NCBI RefSeq assembly: GCF_030646845.1
Contig: NZ_JAUSLE010000024.1
Location: forward strand, 1 to 38,853
Direction of reading: 5' to 3'
DNA from: Rhodoferax sp.
GTDB taxonomy: Bacteria > Pseudomonadota > Gammaproteobacteria > Burkholderiales > Burkholderiaceae_C
DNA: 38,853 bases
Part shown: positions 5,621 to 12,571 of the stretch, piece after piece
Position numbering within the stretch: the first letter of the stretch is position 1
How the letters are laid out: the number at the start of each line of letters is the position of its first letter
Translations under genes and position numbers: made by a program
The notes under the pieces: model-generated
Told to the model about the DNA's origin: nothing
The model's input: the letters and a program-made list of their open reading frames with translations, nothing else
The model's database searches: none

Positions 5621-7738
5621 TCAGTGGGCGGCACTGCCAGCGCTGACCTTGCCATCCAGGCTCGGGTAGCGCACATGCTCCACGAGTTCCTGAATATCGC
5701 GGCCCGGGGCCTTGGTCAGCAGCGACACGATGATGATCACTGCAAAGCCCAGTGGCACACCAAACAGGCCCGCCGAGATGGGCGCAATATCCCACCAGGT
5801 ATTGGCCTTGATGATCTCAGGCGTAATAGCTGCGCCACCGTGCGTCAGCTTGTAGAGCCACGGCTGCGTGGTCACCATGTAGTAGAACGTGATCGCCAAT
5901 CCTGACACCATCCCCAGGGACGCGCCCCACTTGTTGGCTCGCTTCCAGAAGATACCCAGGGTGAGGGCCGGGAAGAACGCCGCAGCAGCGAACGAGAAGG
6001 CGGCAGACACCAGGAACAGGATGTCAGCCGGTTTCTGGGCTGCCACATACGCTGCCGCCAGAGCAACGACCAGCAACAGCGTCTTGGATACCATCACCCG
6101 GCGTGCGGTAGAGGCATTGGGGTCGATCACCTTGTAGTACAGGTCGTGCGACAGCGCGTTGGCAATCGTCAGCAACAGGCCATCGGCAGTCGACAACGCG
6201 GCAGCAAGACCACCTGCGGCTACCATGCCCGACACCACGTAAGGCAGCCCGCCAATTTCCGGCGTGGCCAGCACAATGATGTCGCCACCGATGCTGATTT
6301 CAGCCAGTTGCAGGATACCGTCCTTGTTGACGTCCACCACCGACAGCAGGCTCGCGTCGACCGCACTCCAGCGTGCAATCCAACCCGGCAAATGATCAAA
6401 GGGCGTGTTCACCAATACGGTGTAGACCTCAAACTTGGCCAACACAGCCAGCGCCGGGGCGGTGAAGTAGAGCAAGAAGATGAAGAACAGCGACCAGCTC
6501 ACCGACTCACGCGCTTCCTTGACCGAGGGCACGGTGTAGTAGCGCATCAGGATGTGCGGCAAGGCGGCGGTACCAATCATCAGACAGAACACCAGTGCCA
6601 TGAAGTTCTTGCGCGAAATGTCCCGCGCTGCCTGGTCTTTGCCCGGGAAGGGCTCGGCATGACGAACCGGGGGTGCAGACCGTGCGGCGTTTCCAACACG
6701 CGCAGCCGTATAGGCAGCCCGCGCCGCGGTTTCATCCTTGGGCAGTGCAGCCAGGGCAGCTTCCGCAGCCTTGATGTCGGCGACCGCGCCGTTCGCAGCT
6801 TTCAGATCATCAAGCTTCTTCTGCGCAGCAGCCTTGTCGGCAGCCATCGAAGCGGGAACATCCTTCAGCTTCTCCACCGCGGCATCGGAACGCGCCTTGA
6901 AGATGCCACGCACTTCCAGCTCTTTCGGGTCTTTCAGCAACTGCTCTTCCTTGGCTGTCACTTTTTCGAGCGTGTAGCCATAGACCGCTTGCGGAATCGG
7001 CACACCGGTGTGCTTGACCGACAACCAGACCACCGGCAGCATGTAGGCAATGATGAGAATCACGTACTGCGCCACCTGGGTCCAGGTCACGGCACGCATA
7101 CCGCCCAGGAACGAGCAAACCAGAATGCCACCCAGACCGGCAAAAATACCGACCTCAAAAGCCAGTCCGGTCAGACGCGCAGTGATCAGGCCCACGCCAT
7201 AAATCTGCGCCACCACGTAAGTGAAGGAGCACAAGATGGCGGCGAACACACCAATCAGACGCGGCAGGTTGCCCTCATAGCGAGCCCCCAGAAAGTCTGG
7301 AATGGTGAACTGGCCGAACTTGCGCAGGTAGGGCGCCAGGAATAGCGCCACCAGGCAGTAGCCGCCGGTCCAGCCCAGAATGAAGGCCAGGCCGCCATAA
7401 CCGGTCAGGTACAAGGTACCAGCCATACCGATGAAGGAGGCGGCCGACATCCAGTCCGCTCCCGTAGCCATGCCGTTGTACATGGCAGGCACGCGACGCC
7501 CGGCCACATAGTATTCGGCCGCATCATTGGTTCGGCTCATCACCCCGATGCCGGCATACAGCAGCACCGTGGCCGCCAGGAAAAGGTAGCCGATCCAGTT
7601 CCGGGGCAGACCCATTTGCTCCAGGACCGCCAATATCAGCACGAAGGTGATAAAGCCCCCCGTGTACCACGTGTAGACCTTGTTCAGGCCTTTCTTGAAG
7701 TCGCTTTGCGACTGATTTGTACCGCCAAACATGCCCAT
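5621..7738 (-). CDS. Sodium:solute symporter, large subunit (VC_2705-type), with EF-hand loop
   Basis: This 705-aa membrane protein of the SSS/SLC5 family belongs to the branch that works with a DUF4212 small subunit. SSS features are AAEYYVAGRRVP (73-84), GADWMSAASFIGMAG (93-107), the helix around TIPDFLGARY, and ALSTADGLLLTIANALSHD in the second half. Two additions stand out. One is an Ala/Lys/Glu-rich segment at about 260-375, likely a helical coiled-coil insert between membrane segments. The other is a complete 12-residue EF-hand-type loop, DVNKDGILQLAE at 469-480, with D469, N471, D473, G474, L476 and E480 in the ligand and hydrophobic positions. The gene overlaps the small subunit by one base (TAATG), so translation is probably coupled. 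The likely substrate is a short-chain carboxylate such as acetate, inferred from the neighbouring actP locus. Confidence 0.9.
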   Translation of the reverse strand: MGMFGGTNQSQSDFKKGLNKVYTWYTGGFITFVLILAVLEQMGLPRNWIGYLFLAATVLLYAGIGVMSRTNDAAEYYVAGRRVPAMYNGMATGADWMSAASFIGMAGTLYLTGYGGLAFILGWTGGYCLVALFLAPYLRKFGQFTIPDFLGARYEGNLPRLIGVFAAILCSFTYVVAQIYGVGLITARLTGLAFEVGIFAGLGGILVCSFLGGMRAVTWTQVAQYVILIIAYMLPVVWLSVKHTGVPIPQAVYGYTLEKVTAKEEQLLKDPKELEVRGIFKARSDAAVEKLKDVPASMAADKAAAQKKLDDLKAANGAVADIKAAEAALAALPKDETAARAAYTAARVGNAARSAPPVRHAEPFPGKDQAARDISRKNFMALVFCLMIGTAALPHILMRYYTVPSVKEARESVSWSLFFIFLLYFTAPALAVLAKFEVYTVLVNTPFDHLPGWIARWSAVDASLLSVVDVNKDGILQLAEISIGGDIIVLATPEIGGLPYVVSGMVAAGGLAAALSTADGLLLTIANALSHDLYYKVIDPNASTARRVMVSKTLLLVVALAAAYVAAQKPADILFLVSAAFSFAAAAFFPALTLGIFWKRANKWGASLGMVSGLAITFYYMVTTQPWLYKLTHGGAAITPEIIKANTWWDIAPISAGLFGVPLGFAVIIIVSLLTKAPGRDIQELVEHVRYPSLDGKVSAGSAAH

Positions 7739-7998
7739 TATTCTTCTCCTTCGGCCACGCCGTATTCGTTGTCAAGGTTGTTCATGTAGCGGGCGTAGAA
7801 CCAGATGATCAGGCAATACACCACCAAGGCCCCTTGGGCCGCCACCCAGAACGAGAACGGCCAGCCGAAAAAGCTGAACGTCAGTTCACGGGCGAAATAC
7901 ACCAAAACGAAGGTGACAAAGAACCATATGCCCAGTAAGAAGGCTGTGATTCGCAGATTTTTGCTCCAGTATTCCTGGTGCCTGGCCGTAAGTTGCAT
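7738..7998 (-). CDS. DUF4212 small subunit of sodium:solute symporter
   Basis: This 86-aa protein starts MQLTARHQEYWSKNLR. It has two membrane helices (about 17-36 and 48-66) and an acidic C-terminal tail, the standard plan of the DUF4212 'solute:sodium symporter small subunit' family. Its stop codon overlaps the start of the large subunit (TAATG). AGAGGAG lies about 7 bases before the ATG at 7998. The family is found almost always directly before a VC_2705-type SSS gene, as here, and presumably supports folding or activity of the permease. Confidence 0.92.
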   Translation of the reverse strand: MQLTARHQEYWSKNLRITAFLLGIWFFVTFVLVYFARELTFSFFGWPFSFWVAAQGALVVYCLIIWFYARYMNNLDNEYGVAEGEE

Positions 7999-8041
7999 AG
8001 CTTGCTCCTCTTATCATTAATGAAAAACCACCCGACAAACC

Positions 8042-8659
8042 TCAAATCAAGTTCCCGACTGCCAAACCGGTCTCACGCTCCAACTGGGCCGCCACCTTGG
8101 GCTCGAACCCCTTCAGGTGCCGAATGACCGCACGCGCTTCCTCCGGTTGCATCAAGTCCACATGCACCCGTGCCAGCTGGTACCAGCCAAACGGGCTCAT
8201 AGGCTGTAGTTTGGTGTTGTGCTTGAGCGCCGCCACGGCCTCGTCCAGCCGCCTCTGGCGCACCAGCACCAGGCCCAGGCCGTACCAGGCCCGGTCCATC
8301 TTTTCCTCGATGCGAATGGCTGCACGAAACTCGCGTTCGGCATCCTCAAGTCGCCCCAACTCTTCACACACAAATGCCACGTTGAAATGGGCATTCGAGC
8401 TATCGGGCGCCAGCACCAACACCCTCTCGTAGTAGGTCAAGGCCAGCACATGATGTCCACTTTGCATGGCGTCATAAGCCAGACTGTTCAGAGCCAGCAA
8501 ATCATCCGGCGACCGCGTCAGGACCGTCTGAAAGACTTCAGCGGCCAGGCCGCGCAGCCCGAGGAACAAAAATATCTTGGCTCTCCAGTGCAGCACAAAC
8601 CGGTCAAGACGGCTCAGGCCGGTCGCACTCGCATTGGTGCGATGGGTATTCACTGACAT
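8042..8659 (-). CDS. TPR-repeat protein, 205 aa
   Basis: Tandem tetratricopeptide repeats run from about residue 35 to 190. They are recognisable by recurring A..Y..G/A..F/A...P patterns such as LALNSLAYDAMQSGHHVLAL and AWYGLGLVLVRQRRLDEAV. TPR domains are protein-interaction scaffolds; no catalytic domain is present. No clear signal peptide is visible, though the N-terminus contains a moderately hydrophobic stretch (RFVLHWRAKIFLFLGLRG) that may touch the membrane. The start at 8659 is favoured over 8683 because AGGAG (complement of 8667-8671) lies 7 bases upstream. It overlaps the end of the 98-aa membrane protein gene by 10 bases and ends 43 bases before the DUF4212 gene. A role in assembling the symporter complex is possible but inferred only from position. 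Confidence 0.8.
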   Translation of the reverse strand: MSVNTHRTNASATGLSRLDRFVLHWRAKIFLFLGLRGLAAEVFQTVLTRSPDDLLALNSLAYDAMQSGHHVLALTYYERVLVLAPDSSNAHFNVAFVCEELGRLEDAEREFRAAIRIEEKMDRAWYGLGLVLVRQRRLDEAVAALKHNTKLQPMSPFGWYQLARVHVDLMQPEEARAVIRHLKGFEPKVAAQLERETGLAVGNLI

Positions 8660-8946
8660 GCTGCGGCTCCTAACTGAAGACATAAGTCAATTTTTGCTTT
8701 GACCACGAGCACCCAGGCCACGATGAGCCAACTTGCTGCGGCCAGCGGAATGTGCTGATCCAGTATCAGTTTGGGACTGATGCGACGGGTCAACCACAGT
8801 GCCGGCTTGGCCGCCACGTCCAGCAATTGCCAGAACACGTTGGTCTGGCGCTTGGCCCCCGCCAGCAAGCCCAGAATGAAACGCCCAACGATGAACATGA
8901 GCGACAACTCGATCAAGCTCTTTGCAATAACAATGGCCAACAACAT
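8650..8946 (-). CDS. Small membrane protein, 98 aa, unknown function
   Basis: Hydrophobic segments at about residues 2-29 and 69-82 suggest two membrane helices. A basic loop (GAKRQTN, later LTRRISPK) lies between them and probably faces the cytoplasm. I do not recognise a family. Its 3' end overlaps the TPR gene by 10 bases, so the two are very likely co-translated, and they precede the DUF4212/symporter pair on the same strand. It is the first gene of this leftward run, divergent from the sensor-kinase operon across 224 bp. Confidence 0.65.
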   Translation of the reverse strand: MLLAIVIAKSLIELSLMFIVGRFILGLLAGAKRQTNVFWQLLDVAAKPALWLTRRISPKLILDQHIPLAAASWLIVAWVLVVKAKIDLCLQLGAAACQ

Positions 8947-9170
8947 GAATCTTGGTGCTTTCTTACAAATTCTGACAACTGGGTGGAATTTGAGGCTGTG
9001 TCCTGACCAGATTCTGACGACCCGCTGAACGCAAACTTACAAACCAGGTACTAACCATTAGCTTGTTTTTCATATTGAAAAATAACCGGCTGGCATGGCA
9101 CCAACCTAGGGAATGTCCTAATCAAGCCTGCGCCTACAATTCGACGACATCTTGATGGGGGGACACAGCC

Positions 9171-9368
9171 ATGCAACGCTCCGACATCACCGGTCAACGC
9201 CTGGTTGCCATCGTCTTGCTGGGTTGCGTGCTGTTCAACTACCCGGTGCTCTCTCTTTTCAGCAAGCCCGGCGCCTTGCTGGGAATCCCGCTCCTGTATC
9301 TGTACATCTTCATCGTGTGGGCTCTGTTGATTGGCCTGACCGCCTATGTGATTGAACGGCGCGGGTGA
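9171..9368 (+). CDS. Small membrane protein preceding the SLC5-histidine kinase, 65 aa
   Basis: Two hydrophobic segments (about 11-30 and 38-60) and a basic end (ERRG) make this a likely two-helix inner-membrane protein. A GGGGGGAC sequence lies just before the ATG at 9171. Its stop TGA overlaps the ATG of the sensor kinase (TGATG at 9366-9370), which implies translational coupling. The arrangement of a small hydrophobic protein before an SSS-domain protein mirrors DUF4212-SSS and DUF485-ActP, so it may be a stabilising partner of the kinase's transporter-like domain. That is inference; I cannot assign a family. Confidence 0.8.
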   Translation: MQRSDITGQRLVAIVLLGCVLFNYPVLSLFSKPGALLGIPLLYLYIFIVWALLIGLTAYVIERRG

Positions 9369-12133
9369 TGCTGCAGGGCTGGGTCATCATCAGCGTGTCC
9401 TTTGCCTACCTGGGCGTGCTGTTTGCCATTGCCTATTACGGCGACAAGCGCGCCGACGCCGGGCGCTCCATCATCTCCAATCCGGCCATCTACGCCCTGT
9501 CGCTGGCGGTCTACTGCACCACCTGGACCTTCTACGGCAGTGTCGGACGCGCCGCATCGACCGGCATTGGTTTCCTGCCCATCTACCTGGGACCCACGCT
9601 GGTGGCCGGTCTCTGGTGGTTTGTGATGCTCAAGATCATTCGCATCAGCAAGGCCAACCGGATCACCTCCATCGCCGACTTCGTGGCGTCGCGCTACGGC
9701 AAGAGTCAACTGCTGGGCGGGCTGGTGACGGTGATTGCCGTGATCGGCGTGGTGCCCTATATCTCGCTGCAGTTGAAGGCCGTCTCCAACAGCTTCACCA
9801 TCCTGCTGCACTACCCCGACATCGTCATGCCCGCCAAGGCCGCGACACAGGCGCTGTGGCAGGACAGCGCGCTCTATATCGCCATGACGCTGGCCGCTTT
9901 CACCGTGTTGTTTGGCACGCGGCATCTGGACGCCACCGAGCGGCATGAAGGCATGGTGGCGGCCATTGCCTTTGAATCAGTGGTCAAGCTGCTGGCGTTC
10001 CTGGCGGTTGGTCTGTTTGTGACGTTTGGCATGTTCAATGGCATGGGCGACATCTTCGCGCGCGCCGAGTTGGTGCCCAAACTCAAGGCGCTGATGACCG
10101 TCGCCGACACCGGAAACAGTTATGGCAGCTGGTGGTCTCTGACCTTCCTGTCCATGCTCTCGGTGATGCTGCTGCCCCGGCAGTTCCAGATCGCCGTGGT
10201 GGAAAACGTCAACGAGGAGCACTTGCGCAAGGCGGTCTGGCTTTTTCCACTGTATTTGCTGTTGATCAACATCTTCGTGCTGCCAATCGCCCTGGGTGGC
10301 ATGCTGCATTTCCCGACGGGCAATGTGGATGCCGACACCTTCGTGCTAACCCTGCCAATGGCCCAGCGGCATGAGGCGCTGACCCTGTTTGTGTTCATCG
10401 GGGGCCTGTCGGCGGCCACCGGCATGGTGATCGTGGAAACCATTGCGCTGTCCACCATGATCTGCAATGACCTGGTGATGCCGCTGGCCCTGCGCATCAA
10501 GGCCCTGCGCTTGAACGAGCGACAGGATCTCTCCGGCTTGCTGCTGGGCATACGCCGCTGGGCGATTGTTGCCATCCTGATGCTGGGCTACATCTACTTC
10601 CGCGCCGCGGGAGACGCCTACGCCCTGGTGGGCATCGGCTTGATCTCGTTTGCGGCGGTAGCCCAGTTTGCGCCGGCCATTTTTGGCGGCATTTACTGGC
10701 GAGGCGGCACGCGCAACGGCGCCATCGCCGGCCTGCTCGGCGGCTTCTCCGTGTGGGGCTATACCCTGCTGCTGCCTTCATTTGCCAAATCGGGCTGGCT
10801 GCCCTCGACATTCTTGAGTGAAGGCTTCTTCGGACTGGAGCTGCTGCGGCCCCAACAGCTGTTCGGCCTGTCCGGCCTGGACGAGATTTCGCACAGTCTG
10901 TTCTGGAGCATGCTGGCCAACATCGGCTTCTATCTGGGCGTTTCTTTGGCGGGCCGGGCGACGGTGGCGGAGACCCGGCAAGCGACTGCGTTTGTGGATG
11001 TGTTTCGTCACACAGTGAGCCCGGCTGGCGGTTCTCGCCTGTGGCGCGGCAGCGCCCAGGTGCAGGATCTGCTTCCGCTGATTGGCCGGTTTCTCGGACC
11101 GGTGCGTGCGCAGGAAGCCTTCCTGAGCTACGCCCGGGGTCGCGGCCTGTCGGCCATCGCAGAACTGAAGGCCGACGCCGATCTGGTGCATTACGCCGAA
11201 AAGCTGCTGGCCGGTGCCATTGGCGGCGCCTCCGCACGCGCCATGGTGGCCTCGGTCGTGCAGGAAGAACCGCTGAGCATTGACGAGGTGATGAACATCC
11301 TTGACGAGGCCTCCCAGGTGCGCGCCTACTCCAGGGAGCTCGAACTCAAGTCCAAGGAACTCGAGGCCGCGACCGCCGAGTTGCGGGCCGCGAACGAACG
11401 CCTGAAGGAGCTCGATCGCATGAAGGACGATTTCATGTCCACGGTGACGCATGAGCTGCGAACGCCCCTCACCTCCATTCGCGCATTCTCGGAAATCCTG
11501 CTGGAGGACCCCAAGACCGGCCTGGCTGAGCGCAAGAAATTCCTGGGCATCATCGTCAAGGAAACCGAGCGCCTGACCCGCCTCATCAACCAGGTGCTGG
11601 ACATGGCCAAGATCGAGTCCGGCAATGCCGAGTGGCACACAGCCGAGCTGGATTTGCGCGAAGTGATCGAGGAATCGGTGGCTGCCACGTACTCGCTATT
11701 CAACGACCGGCATGTGACACTGACCCATGACCTGGCCGCGCATACACCCCTCATCCTGGCCGACCGGGATCGCCTGATCCAGGTGATGCTCAACCTGTTG
11801 TCCAATGCGGTCAAGTTCTGCGATCCGGTCCAGGGCAAGGTGCACGTCTCATTGCGCCAGGAACCCGACGGCGTGCGCGTGGACGTGCAGGACAACGGCA
11901 GTGGCATCAGCGCCGCCAACCAGAAAGTCATTTTCGAGCGCTTTCGGCAAGTGGGCAATACTATGACCGACAAGCCCCAGGGAACCGGGCTGGGGCTGCC
12001 CATCAGCCGGCACATCATTGAGCGTTTCGGCGGCCGGCTGTGGGTACAAAGCGAGCCGGGTAAAGGGGCCACGTTCTCGTTTACACTGCCCTTCAAACAG
12101 GGCGACAGCGGCCCGGCCGCAGCGCCCCATTAG
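9368..12133 (+). CDS. SLC5-STAC sensor histidine kinase (CbrA/CrbS-like)
   Basis: This protein of about 921 aa has domains in this order. A sodium:solute symporter-like membrane domain (about 1-545) includes YALSLAVYCTTWTFYGSVGRAA near the start. A STAC linker (about 565-632) includes RFLGPVRAQEAFLSYA and AEKLLAGAIGGASAR. A coiled coil follows (about 655-690), then HisKA with the H-box STVTHELRTPLTS (phospho-acceptor His near 695) and an HATPase with LNLLSNAVKF, DNGSGI and GTGLGLPIS. No PAS domain is evident, unlike CbrA. Relatives CbrA and CrbS sense or transport histidine or acetate and control carbon use. The context with actP, DUF485 and a second symporter favours acetate or a related carboxylate. 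GTG at 9365 is an alternative start. The single-domain response regulator follows 17 bases downstream. Confidence 0.93.
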   Translation: MLQGWVIISVSFAYLGVLFAIAYYGDKRADAGRSIISNPAIYALSLAVYCTTWTFYGSVGRAASTGIGFLPIYLGPTLVAGLWWFVMLKIIRISKANRITSIADFVASRYGKSQLLGGLVTVIAVIGVVPYISLQLKAVSNSFTILLHYPDIVMPAKAATQALWQDSALYIAMTLAAFTVLFGTRHLDATERHEGMVAAIAFESVVKLLAFLAVGLFVTFGMFNGMGDIFARAELVPKLKALMTVADTGNSYGSWWSLTFLSMLSVMLLPRQFQIAVVENVNEEHLRKAVWLFPLYLLLINIFVLPIALGGMLHFPTGNVDADTFVLTLPMAQRHEALTLFVFIGGLSAATGMVIVETIALSTMICNDLVMPLALRIKALRLNERQDLSGLLLGIRRWAIVAILMLGYIYFRAAGDAYALVGIGLISFAAVAQFAPAIFGGIYWRGGTRNGAIAGLLGGFSVWGYTLLLPSFAKSGWLPSTFLSEGFFGLELLRPQQLFGLSGLDEISHSLFWSMLANIGFYLGVSLAGRATVAETRQATAFVDVFRHTVSPAGGSRLWRGSAQVQDLLPLIGRFLGPVRAQEAFLSYARGRGLSAIAELKADADLVHYAEKLLAGAIGGASARAMVASVVQEEPLSIDEVMNILDEASQVRAYSRELELKSKELEAATAELRAANERLKELDRMKDDFMSTVTHELRTPLTSIRAFSEILLEDPKTGLAERKKFLGIIVKETERLTRLINQVLDMAKIESGNAEWHTAELDLREVIEESVAATYSLFNDRHVTLTHDLAAHTPLILADRDRLIQVMLNLLSNAVKFCDPVQGKVHVSLRQEPDGVRVDVQDNGSGISAANQKVIFERFRQVGNTMTDKPQGTGLGLPISRHIIERFGGRLWVQSEPGKGATFSFTLPFKQGDSGPAAAPH

Positions 12134-12150
12134 CCAGATTGGACCAGCAC

Positions 12151-12528
12151 ATGAGCAAACGGATCCTGATTGCGGACGACGAACCCAACATCGTGGTATC
12201 ACTCGAATTTCTGATGAAACGCGAAGGGTTCGATGTCCAGGTGGCCGCTGACGGGGAAGCCGCCCTGCAGGCCATCGCAACGCAGGTGCCTGATCTGGTT
12301 CTGCTCGACATCATGCTGCCCAAAAAGGACGGTTTTGAGGTCTGCCAGCAGATCCGTGCCAATCCTGAGTGGCAGTCGCTCAAGGTCGTGATGCTCACCG
12401 CCAAAGGGCGCGACACCGAGGTCAGCAAAGGACTCGCACTGGGGGCAGATGCCTACATGACCAAGCCGTTTTCCACCAGGGATCTGGTGGCCCAGGTGCG
12501 TCAACTGCTGGGGCTGGGCGCCCAGTAG
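12151..12528 (+). CDS. Single-domain response regulator (CheY-like receiver)
   Basis: This 125-aa receiver domain has no output domain. The acidic pair D9/D10 (IADDEP), the phosphorylation site D53 (LLDIMLP), the conserved Thr in MLTAKGR and K105 (MTKPF) are all present, so it should accept phosphate from the upstream kinase. CrbS and CbrA systems normally use a DNA-binding LuxR- or NtrC-type partner. Here the receiver stands alone, so its output must be another protein; the neighbouring PAS-exonuclease protein is an obvious candidate, by inference. ATG at 12151 is preferred over 12139 because it gives the usual receiver N-terminus (MSKRILIADD). Confidence 0.93.
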   Translation: MSKRILIADDEPNIVVSLEFLMKREGFDVQVAADGEAALQAIATQVPDLVLLDIMLPKKDGFEVCQQIRANPEWQSLKVVMLTAKGRDTEVSKGLALGADAYMTKPFSTRDLVAQVRQLLGLGAQ

Positions 12529-12571
12529 CCTTCAGCGGCTGCCAGCTCTCCCAACGCTTCACTCAGCCGCC

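Noticed and set aside
9107..9120. TAGG-gaatgt-CCTA small palindrome upstream of the sensor kinase operon
   Set aside because: Only 4-bp arms; too short to call an operator although the place is suitable.
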